A stretch of DNA of 64,000 nt from Actinobacillus indolicus (GTDB lineage Bacteria; Pseudomonadota; Gammaproteobacteria; Enterobacterales; Pasteurellaceae): NCBI RefSeq assembly GCF_004519515.1, contig NZ_CP038145.1, positions 1,446,001 through 1,510,000 on the forward strand, in the 5' to 3' direction. The stretch's first letter is position 1, and each line of letters opens with the position of its first letter. Below the pieces are notes generated by a model, which saw only the letters and a program-made list of their open reading frames with translations, did not search any database and was not told the origin of the DNA. A program made the position numbers and the translations under genes. Below, in pieces: positions 40,886 to 48,717 of the stretch.

Positions 40886-41407
40886 TTATTGAATATTTTC
40901 AGGATCTGTAATATTCATTTTTATTAAATCTAACTCTTTTAAGAGTTTATCATTATGTCCAAGATCTTTTCTTATAGCTCTATAAAGCCTGTCGATTATT
41001 TTAAGAACTAAATAAGGATCTTCATTATTTGGTTTTATAGCTCTAAATTCTTTCCATACTAGCAGGACTTCTTCAGACGACCAAAGAATTAGGTTTTCAC
41101 TGAGTTCTTGCATACTCTTTTGAAAAGATTCATCTAAAGGATCTATATCTATTTTTTTCTTTGCATTATTTTGAACAAGGTTAATTAAATCAAAAAACAT
41201 CCTATATGTTTCTATTTTACTCGCTCTATGGCTTTCTCTAATATCTCTAGATTTTGATTGATATTGTGTATACATAATACCAACAAAACCAAAAGTAGCT
41301 GTTAGTAGTGGAATAAAGACCGAAGGATTATTTAATCCCCAGCTAAATACATAATAAAGAAATGTTAAGAGAATTAATAAAACAATAAGACCTAATATAC
41401 TTTTCAT
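40886..41407 (-). CDS. Hypothetical membrane-anchored protein, AT-rich
   Basis: No family is recognised. The 173 residues start with two hydrophobic helices (about 2-21 and 29-47) separated by WGLNNPS. A basic segment (SKSRDIRESHRASK) and a helical, charged cytosolic region follow. The gene is clearly richer in A+T than gnd, zwf and pgl and uses many rare-looking AT-ending codons. It sits between the glutaredoxin-like gene and gnd, interrupting an otherwise metabolic array, so recent insertion is likely. Confidence 0.65.
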   Translation of the reverse strand: MKSILGLIVLLILLTFLYYVFSWGLNNPSVFIPLLTATFGFVGIMYTQYQSKSRDIRESHRASKIETYRMFFDLINLVQNNAKKKIDIDPLDESFQKSMQELSENLILWSSEEVLLVWKEFRAIKPNNEDPYLVLKIIDRLYRAIRKDLGHNDKLLKELDLIKMNITDPENIQ

Positions 41408-41501
41408 AATTTAATAATTAGTTAATTCCCAAAGATAGCGCTTGTTTGTAACGAGCACCTTTATTTATTGTTATATCACTCGTCAAAGACGAGCGCCATC
41501 G

Positions 41502-41765
41502 TTATTTATTAAAAATTTTCGCTAGTTCATCTTTATCCAACACCACATCCCCATTTTCCAACACTAACGCCGGAATGCCGATGTAGCTGTTTTTCTTCGC
41601 TTCATCAAAAGCAGGGTGGGTATCACGCAGTTTTAAAAAGGCTTTGAAATTAGCACGATCACCTGCCATATCTAAAGCTTCAAATTCTACGCCTAAACGA
41701 TTGAGTTCGGCGAAAAACGGTTCGGTATCCGGACACCAAGGGGCAAAGTAAACAATCGGTTTCAT
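41502..41765 (-). CDS. Glutaredoxin-related protein
   Basis: The 87-residue protein has a thioredoxin-fold start MKPIVYFAPWCPDTEPFFAEL with a CPDT motif (C11), i.e. a monothiol-like active site. Near residue 64 is the cis-Pro loop GIPALVLENGD. It belongs to the glutaredoxin-related COG4545 type; a role in thiol redox chemistry is expected but the substrate is unknown. It begins 8 bp after the racemase gene. Confidence 0.82.
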   Translation of the reverse strand: MKPIVYFAPWCPDTEPFFAELNRLGVEFEALDMAGDRANFKAFLKLRDTHPAFDEAKKNSYIGIPALVLENGDVVLDKDELAKIFNK

Positions 41766-41773
41766 AACATCTC

Positions 41774-42466
41774 CTATTTTTCTAAAATAAAATCCACCGC
41801 CATTTCACTGTGCAATGTTGCGGTATCAAAAAACGGTAAGGTGGAATCACGTTGGTTAATCAATAAGCCGATTTCCGTACAACCTAAAATTACGCCTTCC
41901 GCACCAAGTGCGGTCAGATTTTCGATGGTTTTGAGATGATAGGCTTTTGATTCGGGTTTGATAATACCGACACAAAGTTCTTCAAAAATAATACGATGAA
42001 TTTCTAATTTGGCATCATCGTCAGGCACAATTGGCTCAACACCACGTTCACGCAAGCCATCCACATAAAAATTATCCGCCATGGTATAGTGCGTACCAAG
42101 TAATGCGACTTTGCGTAAACCTTGTGCTTTAATTCGATCTGCCACCACATCAAGAATATGTAATAACGGCACCGAAACCGCATTTTGTACCGCACCGGCG
42201 ACTTTGTGCATCGTATTCGCACCAATTAAAATCCCTTCTGCACCAATGCTTTCAAGCAATTGGGCTTCTTTTGCTAAAATTTCACCTGCTTTTTGCCAAT
42301 TTGCTGATTTTTGGCACTGTACAATATCTTCAAAATTTACGCTCGACATCAGCAACTTAGCACTACTATTTCCACCTAATGCAACATTAACTGCTCGATT
42401 GATATTCAAATAATAAGAAACCGTACTTTCAGGGCTCATTCCGCCTAATATGCCGAGTGTTTTCAT
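41774..42466 (-). CDS. Aspartate/glutamate racemase family protein (YgeA/RacX-like)
   Basis: The 230 residues begin MKTLGILGGMSPESTVSYY, the family N-terminal motif. The two catalytic-loop Cys regions are altered as in the YgeA group: the first lies in LIGANTMHKV (Thr in place of Cys) and the second in GVILGCTEIGLLI (Cys present). E. coli YgeA has similar architecture and broad amino-acid racemase activity. The missing first Cys may restrict or alter activity. It is probably co-transcribed with the glutaredoxin-like gene. Confidence 0.82.
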   Translation of the reverse strand: MKTLGILGGMSPESTVSYYLNINRAVNVALGGNSSAKLLMSSVNFEDIVQCQKSANWQKAGEILAKEAQLLESIGAEGILIGANTMHKVAGAVQNAVSVPLLHILDVVADRIKAQGLRKVALLGTHYTMADNFYVDGLRERGVEPIVPDDDAKLEIHRIIFEELCVGIIKPESKAYHLKTIENLTALGAEGVILGCTEIGLLINQRDSTLPFFDTATLHSEMAVDFILEK

Positions 42467-42587
42467 TTTAACTCCTATGCACCTAAACTTACTGCTAATG
42501 CTAGCATTGCAAGCAAGAGTTGCTTTATTCTTCGCACAAGTGGTCCGTTTTGCAAAATTTTTTGCAGATCTGACCGCTTGTAATCAT

Positions 42588-42980
42588 TTAATTTTTCGTC
42601 CACGCACTAGGATGTTGCTCAAAACCGATATGCGGATAGTAATCGACCGCTTGGGGGGCAGCGAGCAAAATCAGTTTTACTTTTGGATGCAGTGCGTGTT
42701 GAGTCTGCTGAATAAGTGCCTGCCCGATACCTTGTTTTTGGTAATCGTCCCGAACCGCTAAGTCTGCCAAATAGCAGCAGTAACTAAAATCTGTCAGGGA
42801 GCGGGCAACACCAATCAACTCACCGTTATGCCAAGCGGAGATGATTAAATTAGCGTGCTTTAACATGGATTCTACACGCTCAGATTCATTAAGCGGACGA
42901 CGTTCTCCCAACGTTGTTCGGTTTAATAATGTGCGATATTGCTCTACGGATAGAGGAACATTGATTTTATATTCAACCAT
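42588..42980 (-). CDS. GNAT-family N-acetyltransferase
   Basis: The 130-residue protein shows the GNAT core. Beta strand LIGVARSLTD is followed by the strand YLADLAVRDDYQ and the acetyl-CoA pyrophosphate-binding loop QKQGIGQAL (about residues 81-89), then the C-terminal YYPHIGFEQHP. The acceptor substrate is unknown. It follows pgl by 32 bp in the same array. Confidence 0.85.
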   Translation of the reverse strand: MVEYKINVPLSVEQYRTLLNRTTLGERRPLNESERVESMLKHANLIISAWHNGELIGVARSLTDFSYCCYLADLAVRDDYQKQGIGQALIQQTQHALHPKVKLILLAAPQAVDYYPHIGFEQHPSAWTKN

Positions 42981-43012
42981 GGCTTAACTCCTTGGCAATC
43001 TATCAACAAAAA

Positions 43013-43711
43013 TTAAAGTAATGCCCCAGCTTCTTTATCCAAATACCACTCGGTCATGCCATTTCTTGCCTTAATTCTCGCAGCAGGATAAGGCAAATTT
43101 TCTGTTGCTGTGGTTTGGATCTCTTTGAGAATTTTCGCTTTGCTTGCGCCTGTTACCAAATAAGTAATGCGTTTTGCTTGTTCAATTAATTTAGCTGTTT
43201 TGGAAATACGGATTTGCCCTGTTTCAGGATGTTTGGCGATGACGGCTAAATTCGGATCGTTAAAATCCGTTTGGTGCGGGAAAAGGGAAGCGGTGTGTCC
43301 GTCGGTTCCCATGCCTAAAATGATCCAATCAAATTCACCGTTAGGGATACAAGCGGTCAGTTCTTGCGAAAATCTTGCAAGTTCTTGCTCCACAGGCTCT
43401 TCACCACGAATACGGTGGATATTTTCTGCAGGGAGCTCGATATGATCGAACAGTAGTTTTTGCACTTCGCCGTAATTACTTTCAGGATCTTGTGGCGGAA
43501 CCATACGATCATCGCCCCACCAAAAATGTAAATTTTGCCATTGAATTTGGCTTTTATACGGCTCTTGAGCAAGGGTTTTAAACAGCAGTTTCGGTGTACT
43601 TCCGCCCGATAAGGAAATATGTACAGGGCGGTTTAATTGGCTATATAACACAAATTCTTGTGCGATTTTTTCCACTGCACTTTGTGCTGTTGGGAATGTG
43701 ATGTAGTTCAT
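43013..43711 (-). CDS. pgl: 6-phosphogluconolactonase
   Basis: Pgl (DevB type) hydrolyses 6-phosphogluconolactone in the oxidative pentose-phosphate pathway. The 232 residues show SLSGGSTPKLLF (about 34-45), HFWWGDDRMVPP, and the glucosamine-6-phosphate-isomerase-like motif GMGTDGHTASLFP (about 132-144). It lies 4 bp after zwf, so translation is probably coupled. An uptake-signal core lies within the coding region near 43350. Confidence 0.95.
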   Translation of the reverse strand: MNYITFPTAQSAVEKIAQEFVLYSQLNRPVHISLSGGSTPKLLFKTLAQEPYKSQIQWQNLHFWWGDDRMVPPQDPESNYGEVQKLLFDHIELPAENIHRIRGEEPVEQELARFSQELTACIPNGEFDWIILGMGTDGHTASLFPHQTDFNDPNLAVIAKHPETGQIRISKTAKLIEQAKRITYLVTGASKAKILKEIQTTATENLPYPAARIKARNGMTEWYLDKEAGALL

Positions 43712-43715
43712 AAAA

Positions 43716-45200
43716 TTACACTTTCTTTTTCATTAATCCACTTGGTTTACGCCATACTTTGCCGTGTTTAGCAATCAGTTTATCGGCTTCAGAAGGCCCC
43801 CAAGTACCAGCTTCGTATTCATAGATACGACCACGTTCTGCTTTATAGTCCAAAATTGGTTGAACAAATTTCCAGCAAGCGTGCACTGCATCAGTACGAG
43901 CGAAGAGGGTTGCATCGCCTTTCATCGCATCTAATAACAGACGCTCATAAGCCGTTAATAAGCTTGGTGATGCAAGATCGGCATAGCGGAAATCCATTGA
44001 TACTTCTTTCGCTTCAAAGCCTGCACCAGGTTTTTTCAAGCCGAAACGCATTGAAATACCTTCGTCGGGTTGGATACGAATAATCAATTTATTATCAGGG
44101 GCATTTTGACTAAAGACTGGGTGTGGGGTTGTTTTAAAGTGAATAACCACTTCTGTTACACGTGTAGGCAAACGCTTACCTGTACGGACATAGAACGGCA
44201 CGCCAGCCCAACGCCAGTTGTCGATTTGGCAACGTACCGCCATATAGGTTTCTGTGGTCGAGTCTTCTGGTACACCTTTTTCTTGTAGGTAGCCTTTGAC
44301 TTGTTCACCATCAATTTCACTTGCGGTGTATTGTCCAAGCACTAAGTTATTTTTAATGTCTTCATTTGAAAGCGGATGCAGGCAATGTAGCACTTTGGCG
44401 ACTTCATCACGCATTGAATCGGCATTGATAATCGCAGGTGGCTCCATCGCAACCATCGCTAATACTTGCAACAAATGGTTTTGGAACATATCACGCATTG
44501 CGCCTGAACCATCATAATAGCCACCACGATCTTCTACACCAATAGATTCCGCCCCTGTGATTTCCACATAATCAATAAAATTACGGTTCCAGAGTGGTTC
44601 AAATAGACCGTTAGAAAAACGCAGAACGAGTAAATTCTGTACCGTTTCTTTACCTAAGTAATGGTCGATACGGTAGATCTGATGTTCTTCAAAATACTTA
44701 TGAATTTGAATATCAAGGGCTTTTGCGGTTTCAATATCGTAGCCGAATGGCTTTTCTACAATAATCCGTTTCCAGCCAAATTCTTCTGTTGTTAAACCGT
44801 GTGCTGAAAGACATTCAGGGATAACGCCGTATAAACTGGGTGGCGTAGAAAGATAATATAGCGTATTACCGCCAGTACCGTATTTATCGTGCAGTTCATC
44901 TAAACGTGGCAATAATTTTGCATAATCCACCGCATCAGATGTGTTGATTGCTTGGTAGTAAAGGTGTTCGCAAAATTTTTCTAAGATCTCACCGCTTGCA
45001 TTTTCAAGTTTGATTAAGGTGTCATGCATTTTTTGGCGGAAAGATTCATCATCTAATGCAGAACGAGCTACGCCTAATACAGAGAAGTTTTCTGATAATC
45101 TTCCAATTTTGTAGAGATGATAAAGTGCGGGAATTAATTTACGGTAAGTTAAGTCGCCAGAGGCACCAAAAATTACAATACAGTTATTATCTGCTTTCAT
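43716..45200 (-). CDS. zwf: Glucose-6-phosphate 1-dehydrogenase
   Basis: Zwf commits glucose-6-phosphate to the pentose-phosphate pathway with NADP+. The 494-residue protein has the nucleotide-binding IVIFGASGDLTYRKLIPAL (residues 8-26), the substrate-binding signature RIDHYLGKE (about 177-185) and FGYDIETAKAL. The genes order zwf-pgl-...-gnd forms the whole oxidative branch in one direction, and cysQ lies just upstream. Confidence 0.97.
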   Translation of the reverse strand: MKADNNCIVIFGASGDLTYRKLIPALYHLYKIGRLSENFSVLGVARSALDDESFRQKMHDTLIKLENASGEILEKFCEHLYYQAINTSDAVDYAKLLPRLDELHDKYGTGGNTLYYLSTPPSLYGVIPECLSAHGLTTEEFGWKRIIVEKPFGYDIETAKALDIQIHKYFEEHQIYRIDHYLGKETVQNLLVLRFSNGLFEPLWNRNFIDYVEITGAESIGVEDRGGYYDGSGAMRDMFQNHLLQVLAMVAMEPPAIINADSMRDEVAKVLHCLHPLSNEDIKNNLVLGQYTASEIDGEQVKGYLQEKGVPEDSTTETYMAVRCQIDNWRWAGVPFYVRTGKRLPTRVTEVVIHFKTTPHPVFSQNAPDNKLIIRIQPDEGISMRFGLKKPGAGFEAKEVSMDFRYADLASPSLLTAYERLLLDAMKGDATLFARTDAVHACWKFVQPILDYKAERGRIYEYEAGTWGPSEADKLIAKHGKVWRKPSGLMKKKV

Positions 45201-45266
45201 TTGCTATCCTAAATAATAAAAAGTTGCGCTATTTTGCATTACTTTATTTAAAGTGAGAAATTAGTT

Positions 45267-46082
45267 TTATTTATTAAAGTGAAAGGTAGAACGCCAATCA
45301 TGATGTTTGTTTCCGACCATAATAAAATGCGGATTAACAAAGGTTTCTCGCTGATTGTAGGTGAGAGGGTTAAAATCTAAATCAAATACCTCTCCGCCTG
45401 TTTCAGCTAATAAGATTTCTGCGGCCGCAGTATCCCATTCGCCTGTATCGCCTAAACGAATATAACAATCTGCTTTACCCTCAGCAACCAATCCTGCTTT
45501 TAAACTACTTGAGCCATATTGTAAGAGTTCTATTTGATAAGGTGGTCGTACCGCTTGATGTATTTTATCCCCGTTTGTATTGCCAATAGTCACTTGCAAG
45601 CGGTGAGATTTATCAAATATTTTGCAATTTTTGATTAATGGTTGAACATGGCTATTTTCTTTAAGAAAAGCGCCATGATTTTTCATCGCATAGTAAGTTT
45701 TTCCTAAAATAGGAGAATGAATAATGCCAAGTACGGGGGTATTTTGTTGAATTAATCCAATGACAACAGAAAATTGATCGGTTCGATCAATGAACTGTTG
45801 TGTACCATCAAGAGGATCAACGATCCAATATTCCTGCCAATGAGTACGTTCAGCAAGTGGAATTTTACAGCTTTCTTCAGAGAGTATAGGGATCTCTGGT
45901 GTTAATAATTTCAATTGTTCGGTAACAAATTGACTGATAAAGAGATCAGCTTCAGTCACAGGGGTTTTATCTGATTTGATCTGAACTTCTACTGATCTAC
46001 TATAAAAGTGCGTCAAGTGTTCGCCTGCTTGGTAAGCAATATTCAATACTTTGTCTAATAATTGTTGATTGAGTGTTTGCAT
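45267..46082 (-). CDS. cysQ: 3'(2'),5'-bisphosphate nucleotidase CysQ
   Basis: CysQ removes the 3'-phosphate from PAP(S), linked to sulfate assimilation and nucleotide recycling. The 271-residue inositol-monophosphatase-family protein has metal-site motifs EES (about 67) and IVDPLDGTQQFI (about 88-99), and the C-terminal WDTAAAEILLAETGG (about 215-229). It lies 66 bp upstream of zwf. Confidence 0.93.
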   Translation of the reverse strand: MQTLNQQLLDKVLNIAYQAGEHLTHFYSRSVEVQIKSDKTPVTEADLFISQFVTEQLKLLTPEIPILSEESCKIPLAERTHWQEYWIVDPLDGTQQFIDRTDQFSVVIGLIQQNTPVLGIIHSPILGKTYYAMKNHGAFLKENSHVQPLIKNCKIFDKSHRLQVTIGNTNGDKIHQAVRPPYQIELLQYGSSSLKAGLVAEGKADCYIRLGDTGEWDTAAAEILLAETGGEVFDLDFNPLTYNQRETFVNPHFIMVGNKHHDWRSTFHFNK

Positions 46083-46143
46083 ATAAACTCCCTTAGATAA
46101 TTTCTGAATGATACCTCACAAATTCAGACTCGTAAAAATAATA

Positions 46144-46545
46144 TTATTTTTTAGGTAAAAATAGGCGTAAAACGACCATAGAATAAATAATATTTGCTAA
46201 TGCAAAGGTTAAGGCAAATAAGATCACGGCAAGGGATTGTTCCCATAGGGGGATAGGATCTTCAAGGCTGGTGTATTCATCAAAAGCCAACATTAGCGAA
46301 AATGAACAAAGGCTATAAATAAACATGATTATCCCTGAGAAAAAGGCAATTTGAATGATGTTACGTTGGTGATACTGTTGTTTGTAGCTGACTAATGCAA
46401 ATAGAAAAACTGGAACGCTAAATAAGGCAAAAACAACCAACATTCCCCCTTGGCTAAATTCGCTAAAAAGGGGTAACAGGGCAGAGCCGAGTAACTGGGT
46501 AAGTAGTGGATAAATCCATAAAATGTGTAGGCTAGTTTTGTGCAT
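46144..46545 (-). CDS. Hypothetical four-helix inner-membrane protein
   Basis: The 133-residue protein has four hydrophobic segments (about 7-26, 31-51, 62-86, 101-127) joined by short loops with few charges. No function is known. Similar small membrane proteins accompany nudE/cysQ in Pasteurellaceae as far as I recall, but no domain name is certain. Its start overlaps the nudE stop by 14 bp, so the two are co-expressed. Confidence 0.75.
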   Translation of the reverse strand: MHKTSLHILWIYPLLTQLLGSALLPLFSEFSQGGMLVVFALFSVPVFLFALVSYKQQYHQRNIIQIAFFSGIIMFIYSLCSFSLMLAFDEYTSLEDPIPLWEQSLAVILFALTFALANIIYSMVVLRLFLPKK

Positions 46546-47080
46546 GGAGATATTCTCTTAATAAAAATAAAGCAGATAAATTGCGTGCTTCGGCAAAATT
46601 AGGGTCGGCAAGCAGTTCGTCGATTTTGTTTAATGGATAATAGATGATTTCAAGTGGCTCTGGTTCATCACCTTCTAGCTGTGATGGGTAAAGATCTTGT
46701 GCCACAAAAACGTGCATTAAACCATACATATGGCTAGGTCCACTATATAATGAACGTAGTGGTTCGATGCTTCTTGCCCCAAATCCAATCTCTTCTTGTA
46801 ACTCTCGATTTGCACTTTCTATCGGTTCTTCACCTGCATCAACAATACCTTTAGGAAAAGTTAATTCATAACGTTCAGGGCCAACAGCATATTCTTTGAC
46901 AAGGACAAGGTGATTATTATGAATCGGTAATACCATAACAGATGAACGACGTTGTGGTGTTAAACGTTCATAGGTGCGTTCTTCGCCATTGGAAAAACGG
47001 AGATCCACCGATTGCACTTCAAAAATTCGGGTTTTGGCGATCACGGAGATAGATTTGATCTCTGGGAGTTGTTTTGACAT
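46532..47080 (-). CDS. nudE: ADP-compounds hydrolase NudE
   Basis: NudE hydrolyses ADP-ribose, Ap3A and NADH. I start at the second in-frame ATG, giving MSKQLPEIKS..., because GAGAAAG lies just upstream and the family begins there. An ATG 15 bp upstream is the alternative. The 182 residues carry the Nudix box GIVDAGEEPIESANRELQEE (78-97), preceded by AVGPERYELTFPK. It overlaps the small membrane-protein gene downstream. Confidence 0.93.
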   Translation of the reverse strand: MSKQLPEIKSISVIAKTRIFEVQSVDLRFSNGEERTYERLTPQRRSSVMVLPIHNNHLVLVKEYAVGPERYELTFPKGIVDAGEEPIESANRELQEEIGFGARSIEPLRSLYSGPSHMYGLMHVFVAQDLYPSQLEGDEPEPLEIIYYPLNKIDELLADPNFAEARNLSALFLLREYLHAQN

Positions 47081-47128
47081 AGTCTTTCTCATCAAAAATT
47101 GTTTGTTCGCATTGTAGACTGTTCATCT

Positions 47129-47605
47129 TTAACCAACAACCAAATAAATGCTCCAAAGTAATAAAGCATAGCGAATTCCCTTTCCAAACGTGATTAATAG
47201 CATGCTTTTCCATAAATTAAAACGTAACCAGCCTGCAATACCACAAAAGAGATCGCCAACAATAGGAAGCCAGCTAAATAATAGAATCCATATACCATAT
47301 TTTTGACTCAATGTGAGTGCGAGTTTGACGCTTTTATGTTGCTGGTCGTGAAATTTAGGCTGAGGAAAAAATTGAGCGATAAAATAGGTTGTCATGCTAC
47401 CGAGTGCATTGCCTAATGTCGCTACAATGAATAATCCATACACCGTATTTTTTTGTAATAGTGCTTGTGTTGCATAAGTAGTAAAAACCACTTCGGAGTT
47501 CCCGGGCAGTATCGTTGCACTTAAAAAACTACTCGCAAACATAATGAGGAGTTGATTTTCTTCACTTAGGAAAATTCCGAGTAAAGCAGTCAGATAATCG
47601 GTCAT
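47129..47605 (-). CDS. yqaA: YqaA family inner-membrane protein (DedA/VTT-like)
   Basis: The 158-residue membrane protein has the VTT/SNARE-associated pattern: FASSFLSATILPGNSEVVF (about 24-42), a glycine-rich LGNALGSMTTYF helix, and LFSWLPIVGDLFCGIAGWLR (about 113-132) with the conserved re-entrant loop. YqaA proteins are related to the DedA family, but their exact role is unproven. It is the first gene of the leftward array ending in gnd. Confidence 0.85.
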   Translation of the reverse strand: MTDYLTALLGIFLSEENQLLIMFASSFLSATILPGNSEVVFTTYATQALLQKNTVYGLFIVATLGNALGSMTTYFIAQFFPQPKFHDQQHKSVKLALTLSQKYGIWILLFSWLPIVGDLFCGIAGWLRFNLWKSMLLITFGKGIRYALLLWSIYLVVG

Positions 47606-47672
47606 TTTGTAACTATTTTGTTAAATTTGTGTTCTAGTTAAGTTTATAAAAATCGTACTTTTTTTGAAAGAT

Positions 47673-47686
47673 TGATGTGGATCAAG
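47673..47686 (+). promoter_or_regulatory. FNR binding site upstream of focA
   Basis: TTGATGTGGATCAA is a perfect match to the FNR consensus TTGAT-N4-ATCAA. It lies 114 bp upstream of the focA start. FNR activation of focA-pflB under anaerobiosis is established in E. coli. Confidence 0.88.
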
Positions 47687-47799
47687 AAAGAATTCTACTT
47701 TATTTATTTTAAACGTAAAAATTATTTAATCATCAGTTTAACAGGTCTATAATTCTCAACAATTTCTATAATTTTTCAAATTTTCGTTTAAGGATAGTA

Positions 47800-48624
47800 A
47801 TGTTTTCACCTGCTGAGATGGCAAAAATCGCCGAAGATGGCGCAGTTTATAAAGCAACCAAAAACCAATTTTATTCTTTCATTTCAGCAATTACTGCTGG
47901 CGCTTATATTTCTATTGCCTTTGTCTTTTATGCTACCACACAAGTTGGCGCAGCAGATATGCCATGGGGTGTTGCTAAACTCATTGGTGGCCTCGTTTTC
48001 TCTTTAGGCATTATTATGTGTGTGGTATTTGGGGCAGAGCTTTTCACTTCAACGACCATGACGATTGTTGCCAAAGCAAGCAAGCGAATTACGTGGGCGC
48101 AGATGTTTAAAAATTGGCTGGTCGTTTATGGTGGCAACTTTGTCGGCGCAACCTTTATTGTGCTGTTAGTGTGGTTTAGCGGTGAAATTATGGCTGCAAA
48201 TGGGCAGTGGGGCTTGACTATTTTAAAAACAGCCCAACATAAAATACACCATACTTGGATTGAAGCATTCAGCTTGGGGATTTTCTGTAATCTGATGGTC
48301 TGTATTGCGGTATGGATGGCGTATGCAGGTAAGAGCCTGACGGATAAAGCGTTCATTATGATTTTGCCGATCGCAATGTTTGTGGCATCTGGCTTCGAAC
48401 ACTGTGTGGCGAATATGTTTATGATCCCAATGGGCGTGTTAATCCACGGTTCTGCAAGCCCTGAATTTTGGACAGCGATAGGGGTTGATCCTAGTCAATT
48501 CGCTGATTTAACAATGGCAAATTTTGTGGTGAAAAATTTAATTCCAGCAACCTTAGGTAATATTGTTGGTGGTGCATTTTTCATCGGTATGGTGCAGTGG
48601 TTTTTGCATCTAAAGAAACATTAA
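47800..48624 (+). CDS. focA: Formate channel FocA
   Basis: FocA moves formate made by pyruvate formate-lyase across the inner membrane. The 274 residues belong to the formate/nitrite transporter family: six TM segments with GAYISIAFVFYATTQVG (about 31-47), FGAELFTSTTMTI (the alpha-hairpin Leu/Phe slit, about 73-85) and EHCVANMFMIPMGV (about 201-214, with the central His). pflB follows after 93 bp that contain an inverted pair of uptake signals. Confidence 0.95.
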   Translation: MFSPAEMAKIAEDGAVYKATKNQFYSFISAITAGAYISIAFVFYATTQVGAADMPWGVAKLIGGLVFSLGIIMCVVFGAELFTSTTMTIVAKASKRITWAQMFKNWLVVYGGNFVGATFIVLLVWFSGEIMAANGQWGLTILKTAQHKIHHTWIEAFSLGIFCNLMVCIAVWMAYAGKSLTDKAFIMILPIAMFVASGFEHCVANMFMIPMGVLIHGSASPEFWTAIGVDPSQFADLTMANFVVKNLIPATLGNIVGGAFFIGMVQWFLHLKKH

Positions 48625-48717
48625 TTCAAAACTTGCAAGCGGTCAGTTTTCGCAGATTTTTTGCAAAATCGCACCGCTTGCGTTCCAATTTATTACATTA
48701 ACTAACGAGGACTTAAA

